Source of the DNA: Cladosporium sp. IMV 00045
Taxonomy: Eukaryota > Ascomycota > Dothideomycetes > Cladosporiales > Cladosporiaceae
Assembly: GCA_001931905.2 (NCBI GenBank)
Contig: MSJI02000260.1
Coordinates: 31,960-95,959 of the forward strand
Direction of reading: 5' to 3'
Length of the DNA: 64,000 nt
The notes under the pieces are model-generated. The model worked only from the letters and a program-made list of their open reading frames with translations. It made no database searches and was not told where the DNA came from. Positions 21,408 through 32,590 of this stretch are shown one piece after another. The position numbers and the translations under genes are program-made. Position 1 is the first letter of the stretch; every line of letters begins with the position of its first letter.

Positions 21408-22829
21408 ATGACTGAGACATCCGACTCAAGCCAGGCGCCTCCCATGGCCGACGAGGTCTCCCCGCCGGCCAAATCGCCTTCCCCAAACCCGATTCCCTAC
21501 ACGACCTCGCCGGAAAGCATCAACGACAATGCGCCGCGCACTCGCGCACCGCAAGATCGCCTGTCGAGCTACAATCGCAGCCGCCTGTCCACCGCCTCGC
21601 AACAAAGACTCTCGCGCCCTCACAGCTCCGTCTTCCCAGCCTTCCACTCCAGCCTGCAGTATGCTCTAGTCCGCGACTTCGCCTACCCTGCCTTCCACCC
21701 CATGCACTATGGCCCGCCGCCAGAACCTCCGTCCGGCGCAACCACTCCCGGCTCTGAATTCAGCCAGAGCCGCAGACTCTCAGAACCACAAGACAACTCC
21801 TACAGCAGTAGTGGACGCGCAGGCCCGTGGGGCGGCGACGGCTACCTCTACCCAGATCAGGGAGGCGACTTCGAGGCTCTCCCCAGCACGAGCTTCGGCG
21901 ACGATGGGGACGATGACGAGCACCTGGCCGCGAGAAGAAGCAGACACAGGCAGAGCAGGAGCCTCAACAACATCTCCGAGTGGGAGGGCGGGCGCAGGCG
22001 TGAGAGCGGCTCCAACGACGCCATGTTCCACTTCAGCACCTCACAGCTCGATCCCGCCGGAAGCGAGAGCCTCCGTCACAGCAGAGGCTTCACTCCCAGC
22101 AACTCCAAGCGCGATTCGCATTTCGCCCGCACCCTCTCCGCCCGCTCCTACCACAACTCAAATAATACGCCCAGCTCCTCAGCGCACCCCCGCAGCGGCG
22201 AAGACGAAGACCTCATCCCCCTCGACTCCGAAGCATCCACACACGCGCAATCCCCGCAGCGCGCCAGCATGGGACCGGAAGACGAACTGTTCGCAGGCGA
22301 AAGTCTGGCCCTCTACGCCTTCGAACCAGAAAACCCCAACGAACTCCGCCTGCACGAAGGCCAAATCATCCTCGTCTCCTACCGCCACGGCCAAGGCTGG
22401 CTCGTGGCCGAAGACCCCGCGACGGGCGAGCAGGGGCTGGTGCCGGAAGAGTACGTGCGACTCGTGCGCGACATCGAAGGCTGGGACGCGGAGCGCGGCA
22501 CTTTCATCATGGACGGCGACGAGGCCGACGCAGATCCCGAGGCCGACGTGGACGACAGCGACGACAACACCAACACGCAATCCGCCAGCGCGCGCTTGCA
22601 GGCCCGCCTGCAGCAGGCCGGCGACGACGATCCGGACTCCGGCAATAGCAGTGAGGCTGTCACGGATCGCCCCAGCCGCGCCATGCTCGCCGAGCCGCCG
22701 GACGTCGACCACGACGATGGCCTGAGCATGAACGCCAGTCTGAGCCCGGTCAATCGCAAGACGGCCGATTGGAGACTCGACGGCGAGGGCGACGAGCGCA
22801 GACAGGACAGCGGGCATGCTGATAAGTGA
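21408..22829 (+). CDS. SH3 adaptor protein, Nbp2-like
   Basis: Intronless 473-aa protein. Its SH3 domain spans residues about 298-355, with ALYAFEPENPNEL, the SYRHGQGWLVAED loop and GLVPEEYV. The 'FEPEN-NEL' and 'HGQGWLVAE' wording is characteristic of yeast Nbp2, an adaptor that brings the PP2C phosphatase Ptc1 to MAPK modules (HOG and cell-wall integrity) and binds Nap1. The N-terminal 290 residues are Ser/Pro/Arg-rich and probably disordered; the C-terminal 110 are acidic, with runs of DDxD. The start at 21408 is the first in-frame ATG; the longer open frame upstream lies in the CT-rich leader. Its cellular site is probably cytoplasmic. The orthology call rests on the SH3 domain. Confidence 0.85.
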   Translation: MTETSDSSQAPPMADEVSPPAKSPSPNPIPYTTSPESINDNAPRTRAPQDRLSSYNRSRLSTASQQRLSRPHSSVFPAFHSSLQYALVRDFAYPAFHPMHYGPPPEPPSGATTPGSEFSQSRRLSEPQDNSYSSSGRAGPWGGDGYLYPDQGGDFEALPSTSFGDDGDDDEHLAARRSRHRQSRSLNNISEWEGGRRRESGSNDAMFHFSTSQLDPAGSESLRHSRGFTPSNSKRDSHFARTLSARSYHNSNNTPSSSAHPRSGEDEDLIPLDSEASTHAQSPQRASMGPEDELFAGESLALYAFEPENPNELRLHEGQIILVSYRHGQGWLVAEDPATGEQGLVPEEYVRLVRDIEGWDAERGTFIMDGDEADADPEADVDDSDDNTNTQSASARLQARLQQAGDDDPDSGNSSEAVTDRPSRAMLAEPPDVDHDDGLSMNASLSPVNRKTADWRLDGEGDERRQDSGHADK

Positions 22830-23233
22830 GGACGTGCTCTGGAAGGGTTTCAATGTAATATGACCTATCAGCACGCATTGAATCTGGCCTGCAGACTTGA
22901 TCCTCCTCCTGGCTAATGTCGTCTGCCCGCGGTTCTTGGAAAGCACAACAAACCTCGAAAAGAGGAAGTCCAGAAAGGGTTCCTTTGACTGGAGATCCCC
23001 TGGCTTTTCTGCTCTTTTCTCTTTTTGGTTCTAATTCGAATGAGTGAAATGTGATTACGTGTCCCTGGAAAAGCAAAAGACAAAGAAGAAGCGGGCAGAA
23101 GCTATCGAGGAAAGCAAAGAAGGAAAAAGGCAAAGGAAGGGCAGAACAAGAGGAGGAGCTATCGCTGTCTCTTCTATTGATGTGCTCAAACTCCTTACCT
23201 TCTCCCTCTCGAGAGGGAGAGAAAGCTTCTGCT

Positions 23234-23276
<43 letters not shown>

Positions 23277-23805
23277 GAAAGAGACTGAGGGTGACAGGAG
23301 AAGTCCGTCCAAACATTCCCTGGACGTCGACGCGAAGAGGATTCAGTTTGTCAGTCAGTCAGTCAGTCAAGAAAGGAAGCAAACAGAAAGAAGAAGAAGA
23401 AGAGGAAAGCTTCGCTTGTTGAATAATGCAGAAAAGGAACCGCAAGGTTACCTCCTCCCGCGTACCTGCCTTTCCCTTTCATACGTGAACTATGAGAAGT
23501 GCCTTTTTGGGATTTGCAATTTAAAGCAGAAAGGCCTCTGTGTCTGATTAATGATCGATTGCATACTGCTCGCCATTAATGTTCCACGCTTCTGGTATTC
23601 TGTCGAAAACGAGCGTGGTGGCGAAAACTACACGCGTATTAACCCTTGTCGCGCGAAGAGGCGACTCTGCGAAGAAACAAACCCAAAACCAAAAAAAGAA
23701 TCACCGCACAAAAAACGCCCGTCTATACCAACATCCCTATCCCTCGTTCTTCCAAGCCCCATCACCACACCCCCCATCCCCTCCCTTCACATCCTTCATC
23801 TCACC
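22830..23805. other. Convergent 3' region with simple repeats
   Basis: Almost 1 kb between the 3' ends of the SH3 and MARVEL genes. It contains (GA)18 at 23238-23273 and five GTCA units at 23350-23369, plus purine-rich GAAGAA tracts. No gene was recognised. Confidence 0.6.
23238..23369. repeat. Microsatellites (GA)18 and (GTCA)5
   Basis: A pure 36-bp GA dinucleotide run lies at 23238-23273, and a 20-bp GTCA tetranucleotide run at 23350-23369. Both are perfect, so recent and probably length-variable between strains. Confidence 0.9.
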
Positions 23806-24472
23806 CTACGCCTCCCCCTTAGCAACCACACCCCTCCGACCCTTCCACCAAAGCACCGGCAGCACAACCGAACTCGCCGCAAACAACACCGCCAACCCGA
23901 CCCCTAACCCCCACACCCCCTTCGCCATAAAACACTCCTCCCTCCCACTCCCCGCCCAGCCCGCCAGCCCCATGACCGCGCTCCCCTCCCCGCCCGACGC
24001 AAGCGCCATGGCGAACGCCCACGCGCTTTCGGCGCTGCTGGCGGCTTTGGCGCTGTGAATTGCGCGGCAGTAGAGGTGCGACAGGGGCCGGCCGAGGAGG
24101 ATGGAGACGGTTAGGAAGGTTGTGAGGAGGAGGGTGTCGAGGAAGGTGAGGATTAGGAGGGTTGTGGAGGCGGAACTGTAGAAGAGGGGGAGCGAGAGGA
24201 GGGTGTAGAGGGTTGCTAGGGAGGTCTGTGGTCAAGGGAAACTGGTTAGTTTGGGGGTTCTTGGAGGTTTTTTCTTTGGGTTAGAGATGGATGTGACTTA
24301 CGACTGAGAGTGTTCCGACGATTTCGCGCGGTGGGTCGATGTTGCTGTCGACCAGCTGGCTGACGAAGTGCGCTGTCATGCCTACTATGGCGATCATGGC
24401 TATCAGGCTGAGGCCGCGGGCGATCAGGAAGGTTTTGGCTAGAGGTGCCGAGCCGGTGTTGGAGAGGGACAT
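23806..24472 (-). CDS. MARVEL-domain membrane protein
   Basis: Two exons, 24302-24472 and 23806-24225, with a 76-nt intron (gtaagt...cag, phase 0), encode 196 aa. Four hydrophobic segments are visible: FLIARGLSLIAMIAIVGMTA, TLYTLLSLPLFY, LLILTFLDTLLLTTFLTVSILLG and a C-terminal VWGLGVGLAVLFAASSVVLPV. The order and spacing, with polar loops and a short basic tail (WWKGRRG), match fungal MARVEL-type proteins of membrane-apposition or eisosome-like compartments. The conserved 'AxxxxxSAESAWAFAMALAS' stretch before TM4 is typical of the family. The precise role is unknown. Confidence 0.8.
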
Positions 24473-25550
24473 GATGGTTGATGGAGTTTTTGGTTCTCTT
24501 GTGATGTGTTTTTGAGAGTTACGCTGGAGGTCCTTTCTTTCTTCTTTGTGGTCGTCTGTTGATACTGGAAGCCTGTCCAGCAAGCGATCGGTTTCTGGAG
24601 TGAGGGCGTGTGAGGTGGATGAGATGAGATCTCCAGAGATCCTTTTTGTTCTTCTTCTGTTGTGAAATAGGGAAACAGGAAAAGAGAAGTGAGTGATTGT
24701 AACTGTTCACAAATGACAAGAACACAGAACAAAAGAGATTTGACTTGGTAAGAAATACTAGGGCGAAAGGCAGGTGAGGAAGATGGGGAATGCAAAGTGG
24801 ATAGCGACGTGCAGGAAGCTGACTTATACCTGATACTGTCTTTGCACGGGACATATACTGACTGGACGTAAATAGTAAAGTCTCGCACCATGGCTTGCAC
24901 ATAGGTACAGACTGTCTACGCCAGAGTCCGTTGATGTTTCATTGCTGGTTTTCGCAAGCGCCGCTTGTGGCCAATCGTGCCAGTCGTCGTCTCAAGCCTG
25001 GCTTTGTCGGCGGCTATGGAGCGCGAGGCACTCGCTAGGCTCAGACAATGCTATGTTGGATTGGCACCCGCACATGCTTCGTCAGGTGGCTGAATAGTTT
25101 CGTCTTGGAGTCAAAATGGTCATATTGCTGTCTTGATACCTGCTCGAGCCACTGTGGGCGGCTGCGGATGTCGGACTCAAGAATGGTGAGGGCGTCTGTC
25201 CATAGTGTCCAGGCCTTGTCGTTGCCTCATCATATCATTGGAAATACACGCCAGCTCGTCTCGAAGCTGTAGATCTCTTGTGGTATGCAACGATCGGTGA
25301 AGTCTGCAGTCGTCAAGATGAGTGAATGTCAGACAAAGGAAGGCTGTAGAGTATTGTAGCACAGACACGCCAAGCATCTCCAGCGGACTGTGCCATCTCG
25401 TGTTCGGTATAGCCGCGAGCACCATTCCATTGGCCATTGAGACTCGTGCGTGGTATGGCATCATTGTTCATCAGTTTCGACTGACAGCATTGCCACCGTG
25501 GATGAACAGTGAGGGATGAGGTGGATGCAAGGCGTCAGTACGGCGCCGCC
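24473..25550. other. Divergent intergenic region, MARVEL / RTC1
   Basis: About 1.1 kb holding both promoters. Short ORFs here show no family resemblance. Confidence 0.45.
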
Positions 25551-28259
25551 ATGAACCATGAACCTTTTCGCCGGAGCTCTTCTATCTCCGTAGCCACGCC
25601 AGCAAACATCCCCAGTGCACCGCCATTACCGGCGCCGCGGCCCTTCCAGAGAGCAAGAGAGGCGGCTAACAGGATCTTTGGCTACTCTTCGAGACCGCCT
25701 AGCCCCAATGACGAGCAAAGCCGTGTGTTCAGTGTGAACAGATTTGCCTCACTCGGTGCTACGCAGAACGCGACAGCAAGTCACAAGACTGGCCTCGAGA
25801 TCAACACTCTTTCCATCAATGAGAGTGGCAGCCATGCCTTACTCGGTGGCAAAGAAATCTTCAAGACTGTCAAAGTCGAAAACGGCGTTTGCGTAGAAGA
25901 AGTCAATCTGCGAACAGCAATTCGCAGCACACCCACCCAGGCATCAGGAAAGCCCAGGCAGATCTACAACATCGACATTGATGATGTTGCTTGGGCCAAA
26001 GGCAATTCTGGAGATTTCGTCGCGGCTGCGACATCAAGCGGAAAGATCATCTTATACGACCTAGGTCATGCTGGGCTTCCAGCCGCGCAGCTGCACGAGC
26101 ACTATCGCCAAGTGCATCGCATCACTTTCAACCCTCACCGTGGCAGTCTGCTGTTGTCTGGTAGCCAGGATGGTTCAGTGCGACTTTGGGACGTGAGAGA
26201 CGCCCGCCGACATACTGGAAGCACGCAGAGAAGCAGCACTCCAACGACCAGTAAGATGCAAAGCAAGAGTAAATTTGCTGGTCAGAGTGACAGCGTCCGC
26301 GATGTCAAATGGTCGCCGACCGACGGTGTTGATTTTGCTTTTGGCACAGACAGCGGTTGGGTCCAGATATGGGACATGCGCAATCTGAGGCAACCCAAAA
26401 TAAAGATTCCAGCGCATGCTCATGCGTGTACTTCTGTCGACTGGCATCCGGATGGCAAGCATGTCGTCAGTGCTGGCTTGGAGAAGCTGATTCGCGTATG
26501 GGATGTGTCGTCCAATAATAAGAAGAAGCCAAGTTGGGAAATCAAGACGCCATATCCGGTATCGAATGCGCGCTGGCGACCTCCTTGTGAGTCGTCAGCG
26601 CCTGGGGATTTTGGTGTAAGACAGAGCACTCAAATCGTCGCCGCTTATGACCGGGAACATCCCGTTCTGCACATCTGGGACTTCCGCCGCCCAGCGTTTC
26701 CATTCCGCGAAATGGCACCGCATCGAGAAGCACCGACAGACATGCTCTGGCACTCTCAAGACCTGCTCTGGACCGTCGGTCGAGACGGTGCGTTCCTTCA
26801 AAGCGACATTCAACACGCTCGTAAGGTCATGGACAATTTCAGCGTCAATGTCTGCGCCATTTCAGCAACTGGAGAGCTCACTGCTGCGACGATGAGGCGC
26901 GTACCAAAGCGATCACCAGTGAAAGGACCACCTGCCGCACCAACATCAGCACCCGGAGAACACGCCAGTGGAAGTCCGGACCCCAATATCATCAGTCGAA
27001 GCTGGGCAGACGACAGTCTTGACAATGCGTTCTTGAGCGCATACCCAGAGATGAGGCGCGATCGCTCTGTCAGCAAGTCCAGTCGTCCATCCATCAGCAG
27101 CACCCCACCGCACTCACTGGGCAAGTCGCGTGTCGTGGGTCTTGAACAGGCTTTCGGTCAGCAGAAGGTGCACCGTCCACAGCAAGATACATGGCGGATG
27201 CAGATGCCGCATCCTCTCCTTCATATCGACCCCGCCGTCACTGCGCATATCGCCAAAAATACAGTGACAATGTTTGAGGAAGAGGTGGACAAAACAAACA
27301 GCCTGGGCAACGTTGAGGAAGTATTCAAGCACAACGTCAACGTCCATGCTGAAGCTGGCATGATCGATCTGGCCGAGATGTGGGAGCTTGCCGGCGAGGT
27401 GACATCAATGCATCTCCGTCGACGCGAAGTCTTCCACAAGGCTCAAAGCCAACCTCAAAAGGCCATTGCCATCAAGGTCAATATTCCACCGAAAGATCAC
27501 GATACTCAGACTTTCGCTGCGCCACCGAAGAACCTGGCATCCCACGCCAGGGTAGATGCGGAAGACGGCTGGATCTTCGAGCTTGGAGGATTCCTACGCG
27601 AACTCATACGCTGCAACACCGGCGGCGAGCGTATGAGCCCGCAAACCGCAGCGCATCTCATCCTAGTCTTGGGTCCCTGTCTCCCCGAAACACGTCCTTT
27701 ATCTCGTAAAGCGGCACGCTCAGCAGTAGCGACCTACACCGAGGCCTACGAAGCCGCTGGACACGAAGTCCACGATATTCCCGATCTCGTCAACCGCTGT
27801 CACTCACACCTAATCAAAAGCGGGCTCCAACCCCTGCATATCGAAAGTATCCTCGCATCATACCACGGGCAACTCATTCAGAACCGCCTCGTCGTCGAAG
27901 CCGCCGAGCTGCGCGACCTCTGCTACCCGACCTTCCCTGCCGTCTACGAGCAAGCACCTCGCGATTCCAGCATTTCTCTCGCCTGCGGTTCCTGCTTCAA
28001 GCCATTGTCAAGCAATGCTCAAGGAAAGCCGAAGTGCGATTCTTGCAGCGAGAAGCCTTTCTCCTGTCCCGTTTGCTGGGAGGATCAGAGCCCGTTCAAG
28101 GATTCTGCTGTCGGCGCTTCACTGCGATCGCAGTGTCTGCTCTGCAACCATGGCGGCCATGCGGCTTGTTTGCGGGAGATAATGGTTGAGCAGAGGATCA
28201 GTGGATGTCCTACGCAGGGGTGCTTATGCGATTGCAATGCGGGAATGGGAGCAGGTTGA
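25551..28259 (+). CDS. RTC1: SEA/GATOR2 complex WD40-RING protein Rtc1 (WDR24/Sea2)
   Basis: Intronless 902-aa protein. WD40 repeats occupy roughly residues 80-440, with clear units such as SGSQDGSVRLWDVRD, SPTDGVDFAFGTDSGWVQIWDMRN and SAGLEKLIRVWDVS. The middle contains a helical solenoid-like part (NVEEVFKHNVNVHAEAGMIDLAEMWELAG). The C-terminus is a WDR24-type RING (CGSCFKPL..CDSC..CPVCWED..CLLCNHGGHAACL..GCPTQGCLCDC). This architecture is that of Rtc1/WDR24, a subunit of the vacuole-associated SEACAT/GATOR2 complex, which promotes TORC1 activity in response to amino acids. The first in-frame ATG (25551, context GCCGCCATGA) was chosen. Confidence 0.93.
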   Translation: MNHEPFRRSSSISVATPANIPSAPPLPAPRPFQRAREAANRIFGYSSRPPSPNDEQSRVFSVNRFASLGATQNATASHKTGLEINTLSINESGSHALLGGKEIFKTVKVENGVCVEEVNLRTAIRSTPTQASGKPRQIYNIDIDDVAWAKGNSGDFVAAATSSGKIILYDLGHAGLPAAQLHEHYRQVHRITFNPHRGSLLLSGSQDGSVRLWDVRDARRHTGSTQRSSTPTTSKMQSKSKFAGQSDSVRDVKWSPTDGVDFAFGTDSGWVQIWDMRNLRQPKIKIPAHAHACTSVDWHPDGKHVVSAGLEKLIRVWDVSSNNKKKPSWEIKTPYPVSNARWRPPCESSAPGDFGVRQSTQIVAAYDREHPVLHIWDFRRPAFPFREMAPHREAPTDMLWHSQDLLWTVGRDGAFLQSDIQHARKVMDNFSVNVCAISATGELTAATMRRVPKRSPVKGPPAAPTSAPGEHASGSPDPNIISRSWADDSLDNAFLSAYPEMRRDRSVSKSSRPSISSTPPHSLGKSRVVGLEQAFGQQKVHRPQQDTWRMQMPHPLLHIDPAVTAHIAKNTVTMFEEEVDKTNSLGNVEEVFKHNVNVHAEAGMIDLAEMWELAGEVTSMHLRRREVFHKAQSQPQKAIAIKVNIPPKDHDTQTFAAPPKNLASHARVDAEDGWIFELGGFLRELIRCNTGGERMSPQTAAHLILVLGPCLPETRPLSRKAARSAVATYTEAYEAAGHEVHDIPDLVNRCHSHLIKSGLQPLHIESILASYHGQLIQNRLVVEAAELRDLCYPTFPAVYEQAPRDSSISLACGSCFKPLSSNAQGKPKCDSCSEKPFSCPVCWEDQSPFKDSAVGASLRSQCLLCNHGGHAACLREIMVEQRISGCPTQGCLCDCNAGMGAG

Positions 28260-28514
28260 TTGAGGGGGAATGGAAGAGACAGTACGATACCATTGCTTGT
28301 ATTATTACGTTTTTCTCAATGCTCCATGGTGCTCGAAATCTTGATGCCACTGAGGGCAGTCGCGTGATTCGTTCTCCAAGAACGACGTTCATCTCCCGTG
28401 ACACCTAATTCCACCGGAAAGAAGACTCCACAAAACTCCACGCTAATCTCACACAGCTGCCATCAAGCACACTCCCATTCGGCGCCATCCTTGCCCACGA
28501 AAACCCCCATTCCT

Positions 28515-28865
28515 TCACAACAACCCACCACCACACCTCGGGAACTTGGAATTGTGCGGGCGGTCCACCCATGAGGCGACTCTCATGCCCCAACCCAACA
28601 CGTTGCTGCCGTCCCAGGCGAGGGTGTTCTCGCCGCCTCTGTCGTCTCTGAATCTGTTCAACAGGAGAGAGTCAGTTGCGTGTCTTTGCAGGACTAGAAT
28701 GATGCTTGAGGTGTGTTCAACGTACATCACGTCGGCTTCGGTGCCGAACTTGCCGCGCTCAATGCTCAGCCAGACGATCTCTCCGTTGCCATGGAGGATG
28801 CTGGCGAGGTCTTCGATGGCGATATCGTGGTCTAGATTGCCTAGCCACATGCGACGGCGGCTCAT
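28515..28865 (-). CDS. Small RRM-type RNA-binding protein
   Basis: Two exons, 28726-28865 and 28515-28653, separated by a 72-nt intron (gtacgt...ctgac...cag), encode 92 aa. The product looks like a single RRM: RNP2-like MWLGNL at residues 6-11, helix IAIEDLASILHGNGEI, strand VWLSIERGKFGTEADVIF, and final strand WGMRVASW. A canonical aromatic RNP1 is not obvious, so RNA binding may be weak or atypical. The protein ends soon after the domain; a possible further splice donor lies close to the stop. It is convergent with RTC1. Confidence 0.6.
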   Translation of the reverse strand: MSRRRMWLGNLDHDIAIEDLASILHGNGEIVWLSIERGKFGTEADVMYVEHTSSIILVLQRHATDSLLLNRFRDDRGGENTLAWDGSNVLGWGMRVASWVDRPHNSKFPRCGGGLL

Positions 28866-30153
28866 TTCTGCTGGTTGGTGGGTGGTGATTGATTTGGTGG
28901 GCGTGGGTAGCTCTTTCGGTTGGTTTGGCTGATCGTTGAGATTGTGGATGTGGATGTGGATGTGGTCGTGAACGTGAACGTGAACGTGCTTCGGCAGGAG
29001 GATCGCAGCGTAAGAAATGAGCAGGTTACCGATTGGGAAAGCACACCATGTCAAATGGACAATAAGAGACTAGTGCGTTGCTCTTCGACTGACTTCACTT
29101 TGCTGGCATGTGATTTCTCGTGAGAAGCGTGCAATCCTCATCGCTTCTGGCTTGTGAGCATAGCGTTGGGTCATTCTCAATCGCGCCTCAATTGGTAGCC
29201 GCGAGGGCATCGCCTGAAGCAACTCTAATCATACGCATGTTCAAATTCAGAGAGCATCTTTCAACCGATACTAGCATAGCTTATTATCTATCAATCACCG
29301 TCGCCTGACGAAGATACAAGGTGTTCTCAAAAGGCAGTATTAAAGACGGACACAACGATTCAGATACGAGCGAGATCCTGGAAATTATATCACACCATCA
29401 GACGCCGATTATTTCACATTGTTGTTGAGTCTGTGGTCAACGAGATGTAGTTTCATTGCATCCAAACTTACTGATCAGGATACCGACCGATCGTTGTTGC
29501 ATAACAATAACGAGGTAACACAAAACGCCCCGATTATGAACCAGGATGATGCTGCAAATAACAGGATCACAAGATATTTTGGACGACTTATGGAAAATCT
29601 AAAAGATGAATAGAGTTATCACATGCTCGTGTACCTCCTCATTTCTGTAGACACCATGAACGGTGGCTTTGGGTTTCTGCAATTCGTGGAAGAAAGGCAT
29701 TCAAAAAACAACTTCGACACCGAAGCCGTAAGACATCATTTCAAAAGACACATTGACCATTTTCAACATCAAGATTGCTATCTCAGGTTTCCCGCGCGAC
29801 CTCCAATCAATACATCGAGCAATGTGGCCGGTTTTGGGGTAGCCGTCAGCTATACTCAACTGTACTGGTACAAGGAAGGCAAAAACGTGAATCGAGATAG
29901 ATTCGCGAGGCATACCTATTCGACTCTCTCACCATCGATAGAAAACCAGGCATCATTGTACTTAAGTCGAAGAACATATGATAGTCGACGATCGGGTGAG
30001 GTCAAACACCCACATCTCCATGCTCGGCAATTGCTAAAGCTTTATTCTCCCCGCACGACATCATCTCCTTCAACCGCGGCTCTTTCACACCATCCTCTAT
30101 TACATGCACATCATCCTCTTCTTCGAAACCATGTACACGCACATACCTCTGCA
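28866..30153. other. Divergent intergenic region, RRM / SDR
   Basis: About 1.3 kb. The frame of the SDR stays open upstream to about 29623, but those codons show no family resemblance and I treat them as leader. A short GTGAAC/GTGGAT repeat tract lies near 28945-28990. Confidence 0.45.
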
Positions 30154-31259
30154 ATGGCATCACCAAAGGTCTTCGGCATTTCACAATCTGACCTGAGAAC
30201 ACCAACCGACAGCGTCACGCTGATCACCGGTGGAGCAGCAGGAATCGGCCTCCAAACAGCCATTCTACTCCACAACATCACCCAAACCAACAAAATCATC
30301 ATTCTAGATCGACAAAAGCCCAATCCTCAGCAAGCACCGAAGCAACTTCTCGAATCCGACCGCGTTCTTGCCTTGCAATGTGACATAACCGATTGGAACA
30401 GCCAACGCGAAGCTTTCGAAGCTGGCGTGCAGAGATTCGGCCACATTGACAACGTCTTCGTCAACGCAGGCATTGCTGAGTACAAGGACCAGTTCTTCAA
30501 AGATGAGCTTGATGGGGCAGGCAAGTTGAAGGAGCCGGACAGGAGGGTATACGATGTGGATCTTGCTGCGGCGAACGATACGCTTAAGCTGGCCATCTAC
30601 TACATGCGGCATAGGAAGGATGGTAAGAAGGGGGGGAATGTTGTGATGACGGCTAGTTTGGCTGGGTATCTGGCTAGTGCTGGTGCACCACTTTACAGTG
30701 CTGCTAAACATGGTATGTTCATTGATCTATTGTTCGTTCTTTTGTGGTACTTTGTTAGATTGCTTGGATTGCCGGGCTCACTCCATTTGACTTGTAACCT
30801 TCATTCACCTTGGATCGACATGAACGATTGACATCGCATCGCTCTCTGGACATTCCTGATTGACTGACTGACTGACTTCCTCCAGGTATCGTCGGTCTCA
30901 TGCGAGCTCTCAAAAACGACACAGCAACCCTCAACATTTCCGTATCCGTGGTCGCACCAGGAATCACGCTCACCGACATCATCTCAGGCAGACAACCTGG
31001 CGAGCCACTTGCAGATTGGGCCAAACGCATGCGCGCCGTTGGGGTGCCGATCAACGATCCTGCCGAAGTGGCAACGACCGTGGTCTGGCTGATGGGCTTG
31101 GGCATAGGAGCCAACGGGAAGGGCATGCTCGTTCAAGCGGGTAAAGTTGCGGATGTAGAAGAGGGAATCGCGAAGAATCGCAAGGTTTGGATGGGCCCTG
31201 AGATGTTGGAGCTTTTCAGGGGTGGAAGGACAGCACCGCTCTTCCCTAATAAGTTGTAG
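30154..31259 (+). CDS. Short-chain dehydrogenase/reductase
   Basis: Two exons, 30154-30712 and 30886-31259, separated by a 173-nt intron (gtatgt...cag), encode 310 aa. Classical SDR motifs are TGGAAGIG (residues 25-32), NAG (104-106), Ser168 and YSAAK (Tyr181/Lys185). The intron interrupts right after the active-site motif (SAAKHG|IVGLMRAL). The aspartate at the end of beta-2 (IIILDRQ) suggests preference for NAD over NADP. The layout resembles fungal SDRs related to 15-hydroxyprostaglandin dehydrogenase, but the substrate is unknown. I chose the ATG at 30154, which lies about 22 residues before the Rossmann fold. Confidence 0.9.
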
Positions 31260-32501
31260 ATGTTGTTGGAGGTGCCAGCATTGAGTCGGATCTAACGTAC
31301 GAACATGCGTATACCTATTTGTAGCCAGTATTCGTGTCAAGGTCAACTTGCATCCTGCTCCCAGGCGTTGATGGCTTCTGATAAAGCCTCACCAAGACGT
31401 GAGAATGATGTTCTATTCGATCGGCGCTTCAATGCCAGCAATATTGTTATTGTCTGTTGATGAACTAACGGCCCCGAGGAAAGAGTTGGCTACTGTCTCG
31501 CGACATAGTACGCAAGTACTGCTCCACCGCTATTGGCAAGGCATATCCCGCAACCTCATTAGCTTCTGTATCGTGACATCACGTGTAGGTCGCTTAGGCG
31601 TTTGAGCGTTGGTAAGAAGGTCGCCTCAGCCGAGCCTCCAACGCCCCACCCACGCTGCACCAAGCACCAAACCTCTCCACTCCGTCCATCACTCATCAAC
31701 ATCCGCAACTCATTGTCTACCTTGTTCGAACACCACAACCCGTGTTCTTATCGCGACATTCGTTCTCCGAGGTCTGTCGTCTGCGATATCATCGTCGCCA
31801 TGTGCTCAATGCCCTCAAAGGTCGTGTCGCGATCTTCGCCACCAGCGCGAAGCCATTTGAGCGCAAGTCGCCACCCAAAGCGACCGATCACATCGCGCAT
31901 CGCAACACCAACGCAGGCAATAAGATTAGCAGCATTGATCTAATAGGTTGCAACGATCAGCATGACTGACCAACTTCCTAGGCATCCTCAACCACGCGCA
32001 AAAGACAAAGGCTGCCTCGACCTGGCAGACTGCGCAGCTGAAGCTGGACCGCCGATTTGCCATGGTCGCACGGCACGATGAACACACATCGTCCTCGTGC
32101 GCAAGGTGATGATCTATTGCAAACGTACAACATCGCACCCCTCGACCTCGCCACTGGTGATTGGGAGTCTCTTGTCGAACAATCCGGCATCTCCACTTCG
32201 AAGATCTGTCTCCACGCGCTTCCAGGTTGACGACACTGATGGGTGCATCGACATTGCACTGTCCGCACTCCCACCGGTCAAGGTAATTCTGCACCAGGCC
32301 AGCATCAACACTAATCCATCGCCAACCTACCGCCGACGCAAATCCCACGCCCTCCCATGCGCAAGCCTCCAAATCCTCTCCATCCCACCTGAACGCAACA
32401 TCAACACCCACGCGCAGCGCAGCGCAACTCGCCTGAGGGATTGAACGTCGCGCGCCAAACTTCACAAAGCATTTCTACGTGCTGCTACCATCAACAAGTC
32501 A
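31260..32501. other. Intergenic region, no firm gene
   Basis: About 1.2 kb. Intron-like signals and short open frames occur on the plus strand at 31,740-32,100, but I could not join them into a credible protein. Confidence 0.4.
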
Positions 32502-32590
32502 GCACTTGTGGTCTAGTGGTTACGATTCTCGCTTAGGGTCTACAGATCACTGATTGCGAGAGGTCCCAGGTTCGAGTCCTGGCAAGTGCC
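32502..32590 (+). tRNA. tRNA-Pro (anticodon AGG) with a 16-nt intron
   Basis: The cloverleaf folds by eye. The acceptor stem is GCACTTG (32502-32508) with CAAGTGC (32583-32589) and discriminator C32590. The D-arm follows at GTGGTCTAGTGGTTACGA. The anticodon stem is CTCGC (32528-32532) with GCGAG (32556-32560). The loop TTAGGG...T carries anticodon AGG at 32535-32537, and the T-arm contains GGTTCGAGTCC. The intron, 32539-32554, sits one base 3' of the anticodon, the normal position for eukaryotic tRNA introns. A T-run terminator (TTTT at 32597-32600) follows. Confidence 0.92.

Noticed and set aside
29623..30153. In-frame 177-codon extension upstream of the second SDR
   Set aside because: No resemblance to SDR N-termini; the ATG at 30154 gives the normal length.
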